A stretch of 34,892 nucleotides of DNA from Oscillospiraceae bacterium (GCA_031280145.1 JAITHB010000099.1:1-34892), one strand, 5' to 3'. Counted from the stretch's first letter, positions 14,500 through 23,196 are shown. Numbers and translations are program-made. The notes: generated by a model not told the origin, from the sequence alone.

Positions 14500-15783
14500 T
14501 TACTCCAGTCCCGCGAGAACATCGGCAACGCCTTCAGACATGATGGCGAGACCTTCGTCAATAGAAGCGCCTTCCTTCATGATCGCGTTGTTGCCGAGGT
14601 CGAGCGCCGCCGAAAGCTGCGTCGCGCCCGCGAGAATCGGCTGTTCAATGAACGCGATATCAGGAGCGACAGCCTTTTTGCTGACTTCGTCTTGCGGGAA
14701 GCCCGGCGCGGAGAACAGAATATCCGCAACGTTTTCATCTACATACGCGGTGAACGCGCCTGTACCCGCGAGAACCGCCGCGCCTTCGGGGCCTGCGAGC
14801 CATGCCGCGAACTCAAACGCCGCGTCCTTTTTGGTTGAAGCGGAAGCGACCGCGATACCCGTCGCCGTCGCGGGAGTGACCTGCTTGTCAACGCCTTCTG
14901 CTACCGGATAAGAAGTGATACCCCATTCAAACGAGCCGTAGCCTTCTTTGCTTAATATGTTGGTAACGAGCCATGTACCCATGTTGGTCATCGCGAAATC
15001 CTGCGATACGAAGTTATTGTCATAGCGAGCGCCAATAGCAGTCGCGTCAGGCCAAGTAAGCGCGTAGCCGTTTTCCATCTGCGCGAGGATCGCTTCATAG
15101 TACGGACGCAGGAACTCGTACCCCCCCCCCAGGAAGAGTGTGGAGGATTCGCCGTACGGCGTCATTGAGAACATTTGGATAGTCGAACGCCAGCCGTGAT
15201 AGAAAGTGGCTTTCTTTCCCGCGTATGGGCTGTCCGACGGAAGCTGTGCGAGCTTGTCGCCGACTTCTTTAACGAGCGCGTCATATTCGGGGAAGGTTAT
15301 GCCGAGCTTCGGATATTCGACGCCGATCGCGTCAAACATATCCTTATTGTAGAACAGCGCCCACGGGTCGGCGCGCCAAGGAAGCTGATAGAGCTTGCCT
15401 TCGTAAGTGTATGGTCCGTCATACGCCGTGGCATGCCGAACTTCGCTTGCCGCGATATATTCGGTAAGATCGATGATGTGTTCGCCGTCAATCAACAGCA
15501 TGTAGCACGGCGTGTCTTTAACCGAGATGAGGTCGTAGGATTCGCCGCCCGTCAACTGCGTCGTCAGGCTGGCGTTGTAGTCCGCGCTGCCAAGGTCGAC
15601 GAATTCGATCGTGACGTTCGGATTGGCTTCTTTGTAAGCGTCCGCGATCGCCTTGTAATAAGCGGTCGAGTTGTAATCCCACATCGCCCACTTGAGCGTT
15701 ATCGGCTCTTCCGCTGCCGCGCTGAACGAGAACAGTGACGCGACAAGCAGAAGCGCGACTAACAGGGATAAGGTTTTCTTCAT
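14500..15783 (-). CDS. Extracellular sugar-binding protein of a CUT1 ABC transporter (family 1)
   Basis: The start is the ATG at 15783 (MKKTLSLLVALLLVASLFSF), with GGAGG 7 bases upstream, giving 427 residues. The signal peptide appears to be cleaved after an Ala-rich site (SAAA-EEPITLKW). There is no lipobox cysteine, unusual for a Gram-positive binding protein. The mature part has the usual two-lobed fold blocks: YKEANPNVTIEFV, DLISVKDTP, YQLPWRADPWALFYNKDMF, FEWGITSYPVAEG and AAFEFAAWLAGPEGA. A run of ten G (10 C at 15121-15130 on the plus strand) encodes three Gly near residue 218. The sugar is probably a beta-gluco-oligosaccharide, inferred from the operator shared with GH94. Confidence 0.9.
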   Translation of the reverse strand: MKKTLSLLVALLLVASLFSFSAAAEEPITLKWAMWDYNSTAYYKAIADAYKEANPNVTIEFVDLGSADYNASLTTQLTGGESYDLISVKDTPCYMLLIDGEHIIDLTEYIAASEVRHATAYDGPYTYEGKLYQLPWRADPWALFYNKDMFDAIGVEYPKLGITFPEYDALVKEVGDKLAQLPSDSPYAGKKATFYHGWRSTIQMFSMTPYGESSTLFLGGGYEFLRPYYEAILAQMENGYALTWPDATAIGARYDNNFVSQDFAMTNMGTWLVTNILSKEGYGSFEWGITSYPVAEGVDKQVTPATATGIAVASASTKKDAAFEFAAWLAGPEGAAVLAGTGAFTAYVDENVADILFSAPGFPQDEVSKKAVAPDIAFIEQPILAGATQLSAALDLGNNAIMKEGASIDEGLAIMSEGVADVLAGLE

Positions 15784-15864
15784 TTTACTTCCTCCGTTTT
15801 TTATTTTGCGTGGGTTGATGTAACCGAATCGCATATACGCATACCTTTACATCATGTCAGTTAT

Positions 15865-15892
15865 ATTCTATCACGTTCGGAAAGCTTGTCAA
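15865..15892 (-). promoter_or_regulatory. Promoter of the sugar transporter operon
   Basis: TTGACA (15887-15892) and TAGAAT (15865-15870) on the minus strand are separated by 16 bases, with TGA just before the -10 (extended -10). It lies about 80 bases before the binding-protein ATG. Confidence 0.7.
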
Positions 15893-15938
15893 GGTTGATA
15901 ATATTACGCTTTGGGTGCAAGGAATTACGTTTTTTATT

Positions 15939-15950
15939 CGAAAACGTTTT
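15939..15950. promoter_or_regulatory. LacI-type operator upstream of the sugar transporter
   Basis: CGAAAACGTTTT on the plus strand shares the 11-base core CGAAAACGTTT with the GH94 operator. Its centre is about 88 bases upstream of the predicted transporter transcript start, and it also precedes the divergent small membrane-protein gene by about 95 bases. The distance from the transporter promoter is large for simple repression. Confidence 0.45.
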
Positions 15951-16042
15951 AGTTATATCAACCTCGTCCATACCACCCTATTGTTGGAATTATTCGCCCC
16001 GATCGCTCGTTTATATAACATCAACAAGAAGGAATGCGGCAT

Positions 16043-16552
16043 ATGAACACTACCGTTTATCAGAGAATAAAAGATACGCCGACGACGGTTTATGATGAAC
16101 GCGACCTCGCAGCCGTCGACGCGGCATGGCGCAGAAGCCTGATAATCGCAGCAGCCGCGCTCGCACTGTTCATCGCGTCATGCGTCACGACCGTAATTCT
16201 GCGGCAAAAGCTCGCGGCGATTGCGATAAGCGTCGTCTTAGGCTCGCTGTTCATCTTCTTTTGGGGGATGAAGGCGGAACCCGTGCGTCATATGCGCAAG
16301 CACTTAAGGGAGATTCACTCAGGTCTCACGAAGACCACTGTCGGCAGAATCATGTCGTTCGGAAGCGACGCCGTGTCGCGCGAGGGTATTGAATGCTTCG
16401 CGGTTCTGCTGAACGTCGGCGAGACGGGCGACGAGAACGACGAGCGGCTGTTCTACTGGAACGCGGGGCTGGCGGCGCCTCGCGTAAGCGTCGGAGATAC
16501 CGTTTCCGTAATATCACACGGGAACGACATAGTGGGGTTTGCGATTATCTGA
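16043..16552 (+). CDS. Hypothetical membrane protein with two N-terminal TM segments
   Basis: A 169-residue protein not recognised as a named family. The ATG at 16043 has AAGGA nine bases upstream; an ATG three codons earlier overlaps that Shine-Dalgarno and is less likely. The N-terminal 30 residues are polar, two membrane segments follow (about 31-51 and 54-73), then a basic linker (HMRKHLREIH) and a C-terminal domain of about 75 residues. That domain is rich in short beta-like stretches (GIECFAVLLNVG, SVGDTVSVISHGNDIVGFAII) and could be a small beta-barrel. It is divergent from the sugar transporter operon, and its last 8 bases overlap the 3' end of the convergent acyltransferase gene. Confidence 0.7.
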   Translation: MNTTVYQRIKDTPTTVYDERDLAAVDAAWRRSLIIAAAALALFIASCVTTVILRQKLAAIAISVVLGSLFIFFWGMKAEPVRHMRKHLREIHSGLTKTTVGRIMSFGSDAVSREGIECFAVLLNVGETGDENDERLFYWNAGLAAPRVSVGDTVSVISHGNDIVGFAII

Positions 16553-18857
16553 TATATCTCGCGCTCCCATACCCGCGCAAATCCCCGTATACGATATACA
16601 CCCACACGGCGGATTTTGTCGTCTCGTAGTATTCGATGGATTCGCCGTACGAAACTTGCCCGAGATACGCGGAATCCGCGCTTGCGCCCTGGCGGATGTT
16701 CAGCGGATTGCCGTTGGTTTCGATTTTGCCGCGCTTCTTCGACGACACAATCACGTCGGAAGGGAAGCCGTTTTCCTCATTACCCATAACGCGCGCAGCG
16801 TCCGACTTCTGCTCGGGTTCCGTTAAAACGCCTGCGCCGCCGCTCTTGACGGGCTTCAGCTTCGCGACTTCAATCGCTTCGTTTACCACGTTTACATACG
16901 CGTTTACTGCGGAATCGTTCTTGAGATGCACTTTGTCTGATGTCAGCCAATTTATATGGTCGTCTATAAAATCCGCCCAATCGGCTATTGTTATGTAATC
17001 ATATTTGCCGTCGATTGAGCGCAGATACTGCGTCGTCTTATACGACGCCCACGAGGAAGTCCAGCGGCCGTCGTACGGCGTAACGAATATCATCCTGTGA
17101 CCGACAGGCAGAAGCTCGATGATTTCTGTTATGTAGCTCTCGTAGTATCTGTTTCCGTTCGTGCCGAGCGCGATTACGACGCAATCGCCGAGGTTTCCGT
17201 TGCGGATGTATTTCACCATCATATCGGGACCTTGGATAATGTTGCGCGAAACCTCCGCGTCAACCTTGCAGTTCGCCACGCCCTTCTCAAGCGCGCTCTT
17301 CGCGCCGAGGCTTACCGAATCGCCGATAAGCGACACCCTGCCGATCGGAGCCTGCGTAGGCGAAGGCGCGGGCGTATGCGATGGCTGCGGAGTCGGTTCC
17401 GGTACGGTGGTCGGCACAGACTGCGGGAGTTCAATAACGGCGGCAGGCGTGGCTAACGGCACGGGAGTTTCTGTCGGCGCGATCGTCTGCGTTGGTTTCG
17501 GTGTTGCAGATGGCAGCGCAATCGGCTTTTCCGCATTAGCGGCGGCTATCGTAAGCTGTTCCGCGCGCTGCGCAAGAGCGCGCAAGTCGCCCAACAGATA
17601 CTCGTTCGCAAACCTAAGGCTCATCGGGCTGACCGTCGGCGACGCGCCAACCGCAAGCACGCAAAGCAAAACAGACACCGCAAGCAAGCTGCCCGCAAGC
17701 GCGCTGCCCATGCCGCGCAGAATAGTCTTCCTGCCGCTGATAAACGGCTCGAGCACATATTGGCAAAGCGCGGATATAAGGAGCGTCAGCGCAATCACGA
17801 ATACAGCAATATATGTCCGCGCAAGCTCTCCCGGAATCGCCTGCATAAAGCCGAGCGAACCCGCAAGCGTGTTGTTCACGATTATATATATCGGCCAGTG
17901 GAACAGATAAATGTAGTATGACAGGTCTGAAACGGCGGTGAGAAACTTAGGCTCGCCGCTCTTCGGGAACGCGTCGTGCAGCGTTCTTGCGCTGAGTATA
18001 AGTACGCAGGCAAGCCCCGTCGCGGCAAGGAAGCCCCAACGGTATGTCGCTTCGTCCGAATACGCGAGTATGCGCGAGAGGTATATTAGTGCGCCGACCG
18101 AAGCCGCCGCGCCAAGTATGCCGAGCGGTTTCCCCGCCGTCGCCGCAAACCTCTTGAATCGTTTTCCCGAACGAACGCCGAGCAGACACGCCGCCGCCGC
18201 GCCGATGAAGAACGGGAACGAGTGAGAGTGCGTGGCGTAATACGCCGCCGCGGGGTCTGCCGCGGGCGTGAACATCGACTGCATCTGCATATATGAAACC
18301 GCGGCGAATATGATTGCGGAGATTGATACGTACCGCCGAAGCGCCGCGCTCTTCTTATTCTTGCGTTTTGTATATTTTGACAACAGCGCGAGAACAGCGC
18401 CCCACACTATATAAAGCTGCATCTCCACAGACAGTGACCACGTATGCACATACAGCTTCGGAAACAGATTCTCTTCATACGAGCCGCCTTTGACTATCTC
18501 ATAATAATTCCTGATGAACGCGAACGTCGCGGATATTCTTCTGCCGAGCTGCACCAAAAACTCCGCGTCAAGCAGAAGCGCGAACGGCAGCGTGAACAAC
18601 ACGGCTAGCAGAAGCGGCGGAACGATCCGCTTCACGCGCTTGTTGTAGAAATCCAAAACGTCGAACGCGCCATGCTTCATAAATTGGCGAATGGCAAGCG
18701 CGGTGACAAGGTATCCCGAGAACGTGAAAAAAACGTCCACGCCGATGAACCCGCCCGCGAGCGTATCCGGAAAGAAATGGTATCCCAGCACAAGGCAAAC
18801 GCCAAGCGTCCTCACCAATGAGAACCATTGTATACGGCTGTCGTTTTCCTGTCTCAA
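16545..18857 (-). CDS. OatA-like acyltransferase: AT3 membrane domain, SGNH domain and C-terminal SH3
   Basis: The TTG at 18857 is preferred because GAGGT stands 9 bases upstream, giving 770 residues. Another TTG at 18920 would overlap the previous gene. Residues about 8-395 are an acyltransferase-3 domain of about ten membrane segments (GYHF, GGFIGVDVFFTFSGYL, WSLSVEMQLYI). A Pro/Thr-rich linker (about 450-505) follows. The SGNH esterase/transferase domain has Ser514 in GDSVSLGA, GTNGN at 564-568 and Asp641/His644 in DKVHL. The C-terminal 55 residues are an SH3b domain (NIRQGASADSAYLGQVSYG). OatA-type enzymes move acetyl groups across the membrane onto peptidoglycan; here the acceptor could instead be a fucose-containing glycan made by the same operon. 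Confidence 0.88.
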   Translation of the reverse strand: MRQENDSRIQWFSLVRTLGVCLVLGYHFFPDTLAGGFIGVDVFFTFSGYLVTALAIRQFMKHGAFDVLDFYNKRVKRIVPPLLLAVLFTLPFALLLDAEFLVQLGRRISATFAFIRNYYEIVKGGSYEENLFPKLYVHTWSLSVEMQLYIVWGAVLALLSKYTKRKNKKSAALRRYVSISAIIFAAVSYMQMQSMFTPAADPAAAYYATHSHSFPFFIGAAAACLLGVRSGKRFKRFAATAGKPLGILGAAASVGALIYLSRILAYSDEATYRWGFLAATGLACVLILSARTLHDAFPKSGEPKFLTAVSDLSYYIYLFHWPIYIIVNNTLAGSLGFMQAIPGELARTYIAVFVIALTLLISALCQYVLEPFISGRKTILRGMGSALAGSLLAVSVLLCVLAVGASPTVSPMSLRFANEYLLGDLRALAQRAEQLTIAAANAEKPIALPSATPKPTQTIAPTETPVPLATPAAVIELPQSVPTTVPEPTPQPSHTPAPSPTQAPIGRVSLIGDSVSLGAKSALEKGVANCKVDAEVSRNIIQGPDMMVKYIRNGNLGDCVVIALGTNGNRYYESYITEIIELLPVGHRMIFVTPYDGRWTSSWASYKTTQYLRSIDGKYDYITIADWADFIDDHINWLTSDKVHLKNDSAVNAYVNVVNEAIEVAKLKPVKSGGAGVLTEPEQKSDAARVMGNEENGFPSDVIVSSKKRGKIETNGNPLNIRQGASADSAYLGQVSYGESIEYYETTKSAVWVYIVYGDLRGYGSARYIR

Positions 18858-18894
18858 TGCCGGAACACCTCTTTTTTGTTTTTTTATCTCATTC

Positions 18895-19206
18895 CTAATT
18901 AACCAAATCTCCGTCCTCAAAGAAAACCTCGTGGATTGTGCCGTCGCTCGCCTTATAGAAACCCCTGCCGTTCATTCTGCCATCCACAAACGTTCCGATA
19001 TACGACGCGCCTTCGGGCAGTTCGAGTATGCCCGTGCCTGTCGGAATACCGTCCTTCAGATATCCCGTGAAGAGCGCGCCGGGAACGCCGTCGAGCGGCG
19101 CCGCCGTAACCTTCAGCATGGCGCTGTCGCGCAGCGAGTACGCGCCGAGCGCAAACATGACAAAAAGTACGACCGCAAGCAAGACGACGCTTCCCGTCTT
19201 CTTCAT
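18895..19206 (-). CDS. Small membrane-anchored MORN-repeat protein
   Basis: A 103-residue protein with one N-terminal hydrophobic segment (about 6-24) acting as signal anchor, followed by a short region and two to three MORN-like repeats: FTGYLKDGIPTGTGILEL, YIGTFVDGRMNGRGFYK and a degenerate third. MORN repeats are short beta-hairpin units that often bind membranes or partner proteins. The ATG overlaps the manC stop by 4 bases, and the acyltransferase start lies 37 bases beyond its own stop, so it sits inside the GDP-fucose operon. A structural role beside the membrane-bound acyltransferase is an inference. Confidence 0.72.
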   Translation of the reverse strand: MKKTGSVVLLAVVLFVMFALGAYSLRDSAMLKVTAAPLDGVPGALFTGYLKDGIPTGTGILELPEGASYIGTFVDGRMNGRGFYKASDGTIHEVFFEDGDLVN

Positions 19207-20180
19207 TCAACATATTCCTTCAAGTGCGAGCTCTCGCTCTTGCCTGTCACAAGAATGCCTTCGCGGCTCGCCACGATAACCAAATCCTTCACGCCGAGCG
19301 CGATTACGGGAATGCCAAGCTCGTTGATTATCTGCGTGCCGCTCGTGCCTTCGCCCATTGTGGCTTTGCCGATTGCGGGGTTTTCCATCAAGTCTACAAG
19401 CGCGCCCCAAGTGCCCAGGTCTTCCCAATATCCGTTGTATTGCACCACGCCGACCGATTCCGCCTTCTCCACCACCGCGTAGTCGAAGCTGGTTTTAGTG
19501 AATTCGCCGTAACGCGAAAGCGCTTCTCCGAAAGAAGAAACGGCGACGTTACGCCGAACAATATTCAGCATGTAACCAAGCTTGAAGACGAACACTCCCC
19601 CATTCCACAGCGCGCCGCCGCCGGTCAGCATAACCGCCTGCTCGCGCGGCGGCTTCTCCACGAACCTCGCAACCTTGGCGGGCAAGGTTTTGCCGTCGGG
19701 AACGATATAGCCGAACTTCTCCGACGGAAAATCGGGCGTCACGCCCATCAGCATTATTTCCGCGAAATCGCGTTTTGCGAGCTGTTCCATCTTCTGAATC
19801 GTATAGAAATAGGATAGCTCGCAATATGGGTCTATCGGCAGAACGGCGACAATCTCGTCGTCCGCCGCGTTTTTCTCATAACGCAGATACAGACACGACA
19901 GCGCGATTGCGGGGAACGTGTCGCGGCGCGACGGTTCGCGCACGATATCCACTTCGCAGCCAAGCTGCTCGCGAATGAGCGGCACTTGCGACTCGCCCGT
20001 CGCGATCGTCACTTCGCCGCCGATTCCCGATTCGCCAAGCTGGCGATAGACGCGCTGAACCATCGATTCGCAACGTCCCGACGGCGACGGCAGAACCTTC
20101 AGGAACTGCTTGGGTCTATCATTATTGGAAAGCGGCCACAAGCGTTTGCCCGAGCCGCCTGACAGAAGAATTATCTGCAT
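19203..20180 (-). CDS. manC: Mannose-1-phosphate guanylyltransferase
   Basis: A 325-residue nucleotidyltransferase making GDP-mannose from mannose 1-phosphate and GTP. The nucleotide-binding signature GGSGKRLWPLS is at residues 8-18, DRPKQFL follows, and FVEKP and GALWNGGVFVFK are the sugar-phosphate site blocks. It lacks the C-terminal mannose-6-phosphate isomerase domain of bifunctional ManC, so isomerase and phosphomannomutase must come from elsewhere. It overlaps fcl by 10 bases upstream and the MORN gene by 4 bases downstream. With gmd and fcl it completes the route from mannose 1-phosphate to GDP-L-fucose. Confidence 0.92.
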   Translation of the reverse strand: MQIILLSGGSGKRLWPLSNNDRPKQFLKVLPSPSGRCESMVQRVYRQLGESGIGGEVTIATGESQVPLIREQLGCEVDIVREPSRRDTFPAIALSCLYLRYEKNAADDEIVAVLPIDPYCELSYFYTIQKMEQLAKRDFAEIMLMGVTPDFPSEKFGYIVPDGKTLPAKVARFVEKPPREQAVMLTGGGALWNGGVFVFKLGYMLNIVRRNVAVSSFGEALSRYGEFTKTSFDYAVVEKAESVGVVQYNGYWEDLGTWGALVDLMENPAIGKATMGEGTSGTQIINELGIPVIALGVKDLVIVASREGILVTGKSESSHLKEYVE

Positions 20181-21097
20181 TGCCTGAAATCCTCGTATGT
20201 CTTGCGTATTCCGTCCTCAAGCTCCGTCGTATACCGCCAACCCAGCCTTGCCATGCGCGATACGTCAAGCAGCTTGCGCGGCGTTCCGTCCGGCTTTGAC
20301 GGGTCGAACGTAATTTTTCCCTCATATCCCACAATATGGGAGATAAGCCCCGCCAGTTCCTTTATTGCGAGTTCCTTGCCCGTTCCGATGTTCACCGTTC
20401 CCGCGTCGGAATAGTTCCGCATTAAGAACAGACACGCGTCCGCAAGGTCGTCAACGTATAAGAATTCGCGGTATGGCGCGCCTGTGCCCCATATAGTAAT
20501 AGACGGCGCACGCATCGTTTTTGCTTCATGAAAGCGCGCGAGAAGAGCAGGCAGAACATGGGAATTCAGCAGATGGTAGTTATCGCCGGGACCGTACAGA
20601 TTGGTCGGCATACAGCTTATGAAGTCCGCGTTATGCTGGCGGCGCAGGTATTCGCAATATTTGAGTCCCGAAATCTTCGCCAGCGCGTACGCTTCGTTGG
20701 TAGGCTCAAGCGAGCTTGTGAGGAGACAATCCTCGCTCATCGGCTGCGGCGCGAGACGCGGGTATATGCAGGAGCTACCGAGAAACAGAAGCTTCTTAAC
20801 GCCGTTGATGAACGCCGCGCGGATCACGTTCATCTCGATCATCATGTTGTCGTACATGAAGTCCGCGGGATACGTATTGTTCGCGTGGATTCCGCCGACG
20901 CGCGCCGCCGCCAGAAACACATACTCGGGCTTGTTCTCCGTAAAGAATGCAATTACGGCTGCTTGGTTTCGCAGATCGAGTTCGGCGGACGCGCGAGTGA
21001 TTATGTTTGCGTAACCTTGCCGTGTGAGAAGGCGGACGATTGCGGAGCCGACCATTCCGCGATGTCCCGCGACATATATTTTTGCGTCCCTGTTCAT
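20171..21097 (-). CDS. fcl: GDP-L-fucose synthase
   Basis: A 308-residue short-chain dehydrogenase/reductase that epimerises and reduces GDP-4-keto-6-deoxymannose to GDP-L-fucose with NADPH. The cofactor motif GHRGMVGS is at 11-18. Catalytic residues align with E. coli GDP-fucose synthase: Ser108 and Cys110 in GSSCIYP, Tyr137 and Lys141 in EAYALAK. The blocks [13 protein letters not shown] and [13 protein letters not shown] are diagnostic. Its start overlaps the gmd stop by 4 bases and its end overlaps manC by 10 bases, indicating tight translational coupling. Confidence 0.95.
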   Translation of the reverse strand: MNRDAKIYVAGHRGMVGSAIVRLLTRQGYANIITRASAELDLRNQAAVIAFFTENKPEYVFLAAARVGGIHANNTYPADFMYDNMMIEMNVIRAAFINGVKKLLFLGSSCIYPRLAPQPMSEDCLLTSSLEPTNEAYALAKISGLKYCEYLRRQHNADFISCMPTNLYGPGDNYHLLNSHVLPALLARFHEAKTMRAPSITIWGTGAPYREFLYVDDLADACLFLMRNYSDAGTVNIGTGKELAIKELAGLISHIVGYEGKITFDPSKPDGTPRKLLDVSRMARLGWRYTTELEDGIRKTYEDFRQCR

Positions 21098-22131
21098 CCC
21101 GCAATCTCCCGCATGTCAGATTCCACCATCATAGATACCAGTTCTTCAAACGAAACCTTGCGCTTCCAGCCAAGCTCGCGCTCCGCTTTGCCGCTGTCGC
21201 CCCAGAGGAACTCAACCTCCGACGGGCGGAAGTAGCGCGGGTTAATCTCGACAAGAACGCGGCCAGTCCTTACGTCGATTCCCTTTTCTTCAATACCTTC
21301 GCCTTGCCAGACTATTTCAACGCCTGCGCAGCGGAACGCTCGCTCCGCGAATTCGCGCACGGAGTGCGTCTCATTGGACGCGATAACGTAGTCGGAGGGT
21401 TTATCCTGCTGCAACATGCGCCACATCGCTTCGACGTAATCGCCCGCGAAGCCCCAGTCGCGCATGGCGTTCAGGTTGCCGAGCGAAAGCTTGTCTTGCT
21501 TGCCCGCCGCAATCGAAGCCACCGCGCGGGTTATCTTGCGCGTGACGAACGTTTCGCCGCGGCGCGGCGACTCATGGTTGAAGAGGATGCCGTTGCAGGC
21601 GTAGACTCCGTAGGATTCGCGGTAGTTCACCGTTATCCAGTAAGCGTAAAGCTTCGCCGCGCCGTACGGGCTTTTCGGCACGAACGGCGTATTCTCGTTC
21701 TGCGGAACCGAATCCTTTAATCCGCCGTACAGCTCCGACGTGGAAGCCTGATAGAAGCGAATCGGCAAGCCGCTTCTGTGGATGGCGTCAAGCAGACGGA
21801 TAACGCCAAGCCCGCTGGTTTCCGCGGTGTATTCGGGTACTTCAAACGAAACCGCGACATGCGACTGCGCGGCAAGATTGTAGACCTCGTCGGGTTTGAT
21901 TGAGGTGATGAGCGAGTTCAGGCTGGACGAATCCGCCATGTCGCCGTAGTGCAGCTTGAAACGGTCGGCGTATGCGGGGTCTTCATATATGTGGTCGATG
22001 CGTTGAGTGCAGATGGTCGAGTGGCGGCGGACCACTCCGTGAACCGAATATCCTTTTGACAGCAGAAGCTCCGCGAGATACGAACCGTCTTGACCTGTTA
22101 TGCCCGTTATGAGCGCGGTTTTGTTTTCCAT
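21094..22131 (-). CDS. gmd: GDP-mannose 4,6-dehydratase
   Basis: A 345-residue NADP-dependent dehydratase converting GDP-mannose to GDP-4-keto-6-deoxymannose. The Rossmann motif [11 protein letters not shown] starts at residue 9. The catalytic residues are Thr131 and Glu133 in STSELYGG with Tyr156 and Lys160 in [20 protein letters not shown] and [16 protein letters not shown] are typical Gmd blocks. AAGGA lies about 6 bases before the ATG. It is the first gene of the five-gene operon gmd-fcl-manC-MORN-acyltransferase and is preceded by a terminator and a candidate promoter. Confidence 0.95.
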   Translation of the reverse strand: MENKTALITGITGQDGSYLAELLLSKGYSVHGVVRRHSTICTQRIDHIYEDPAYADRFKLHYGDMADSSSLNSLITSIKPDEVYNLAAQSHVAVSFEVPEYTAETSGLGVIRLLDAIHRSGLPIRFYQASTSELYGGLKDSVPQNENTPFVPKSPYGAAKLYAYWITVNYRESYGVYACNGILFNHESPRRGETFVTRKITRAVASIAAGKQDKLSLGNLNAMRDWGFAGDYVEAMWRMLQQDKPSDYVIASNETHSVREFAERAFRCAGVEIVWQGEGIEEKGIDVRTGRVLVEINPRYFRPSEVEFLWGDSGKAERELGWKRKVSFEELVSMMVESDMREIAG

Positions 22132-22153
22132 ATTATTCCTTTATTTCCTTTTT

Positions 22154-22182
22154 ATCATAGTTAATTCGATGTTTTTAACTAA
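22154..22182 (-). promoter_or_regulatory. Candidate promoter of the GDP-fucose operon
   Basis: TATGAT (22154-22159) has a good -10 match on the minus strand, 17 bases from a poor -35 (TTAGTT, 22177-22182). It lies between the opp terminator and gmd, where a promoter is needed. Confidence 0.4.
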
Positions 22183-22203
22183 TGTAATACATAATAAACA
22201 AAA

Positions 22204-22230
22204 AATCAAGCTCGAAAGCTCGATTTTTTT
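22204..22230. terminator. Intrinsic terminator of the opp operon
   Basis: On the minus strand AATCGAGCT and AGCTTGATT pair over 9 bp (one G-U) around a TTCG tetraloop and run into six T. On the plus strand the same stem ends in seven T. It lies about 20 bases after the oppF stop and is the clearest rho-independent terminator in the window. Confidence 0.85.
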
Positions 22231-22245
22231 AGTTTACTTATTCAA

Positions 22246-23196
22246 TTATAAACTAACCTTCAGCTTGAATCGCTCGTACTCACCCTGCGAGCAGTATACG
22301 AAATGGTTCGGCAGAACCTCGCGCATGGATGGCTGTTCCGCGGAATAATCGTGGTCTCGCGCAGGGTCGTAGTCGACGCGGTTGCCTGAAATGCTGTAGC
22401 GCGGGTTGGGTTCGGGTATAGCGGAAAGAAGCGCGCGCGTGTACGGATGAAGCGGATTTTCGTAGAGGTCGGCGGCGTTCGCAATCTCGACCATCTTGCC
22501 GTAGTACATCACGCCGATTCTGTCCGAGAAATACTTCACGACGGAAAGGTTATGCGCAACGAACAGAATCGTCAGCCCAAGCTCCTGCTTGAGGTCGTTC
22601 AGCAGGTTTATCACCTGCGCTTGAATGGATACGTCCAGCGCGGAAACCGGTTCGTCCGCAATGATGAGCTTCGGCTTCACGATGATGGCGCGCGCAATCC
22701 CCACGCGCTGACGCTGACCGCCCGAAAACTCGTGCGGGTAACGCGTTGCGTGTTCCTGCGTGAGACCTACAAGGTCGAGCGTTTCATAAACCAGCTTGCG
22801 CACCTTCGCCTTGTCTTGCTCGCCGCGCACGAATAGACCTTCGCCGACAATCTCTTCAATAGTCATGCGCGGGTTCAGCGACTCTATCGGGTCTTGGAAT
22901 ATCATCGCTATGTTGTCTGAAAGAAACCTGCGCAGCTTCTTGTTCATCGGTCTGCTTATATCCCAGCCGTCGAACAAAACCTGCCCCGCCGTCGGGTCAT
23001 ATAAGCGGATGATGGTTCGCCCCGTCGTGGTCTTGCCGCAGCCGCTCTCCCCCACCAGCCCGAAGGTTTCCTGCGTATAAACTTCAAAGCTTACGTCGTC
23101 GACGGCCTTCACCGCAAGGCGCTTCTTGCCGCGCCCTGTCGTGAAGTGCTGCGAGAGGTTTTTCACTTCCAGAATCGGAGGCTTAAGTTCCGCCAT
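22246..23196 (-). CDS. oppF: Oligopeptide ABC transporter ATP-binding protein (OppF-like)
   Basis: A 316-residue ABC ATPase with Walker A GESGCGKT (49-56), signature FSGGQRQR, Walker B LIIADEPVSALD and the H-loop FVAHNLSVVKYFSDR. The C-terminal region (NPLHPYTRALLSAIPEPNPR) is the oligopeptide-transport extension. The tail ends CSQGEYERFKLKVSL rather than the cysteine-rich form seen in many homologues. Its ATG overlaps the oppD stop by one base. It powers peptide uptake with OppD. Last gene of the operon before the terminator. Confidence 0.93.
   Translation of the reverse strand: MAELKPPILEVKNLSQHFTTGRGKKRLAVKAVDDVSFEVYTQETFGLVGESGCGKTTTGRTIIRLYDPTAGQVLFDGWDISRPMNKKLRRFLSDNIAMIFQDPIESLNPRMTIEEIVGEGLFVRGEQDKAKVRKLVYETLDLVGLTQEHATRYPHEFSGGQRQRVGIARAIIVKPKLIIADEPVSALDVSIQAQVINLLNDLKQELGLTILFVAHNLSVVKYFSDRIGVMYYGKMVEIANAADLYENPLHPYTRALLSAIPEPNPRYSISGNRVDYDPARDHDYSAEQPSMREVLPNHFVYCSQGEYERFKLKVSL

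Noticed and set aside
17161-17910. Long open frame (249 codons) on the plus strand within the acyltransferase gene
   Set aside because: It is antisense to the Pro/Thr linker and SGNH region. Its Gly/Val-rich composition mirrors the linker codons, and it has no ribosome binding site or family resemblance.
20528-21720. Overlapping plus-strand frames (235 and 226 codons) opposite fcl and gmd
   Set aside because: Both strands cannot be under such strong coding constraint here. fcl and gmd are unambiguous and these frames have no recognisable content.
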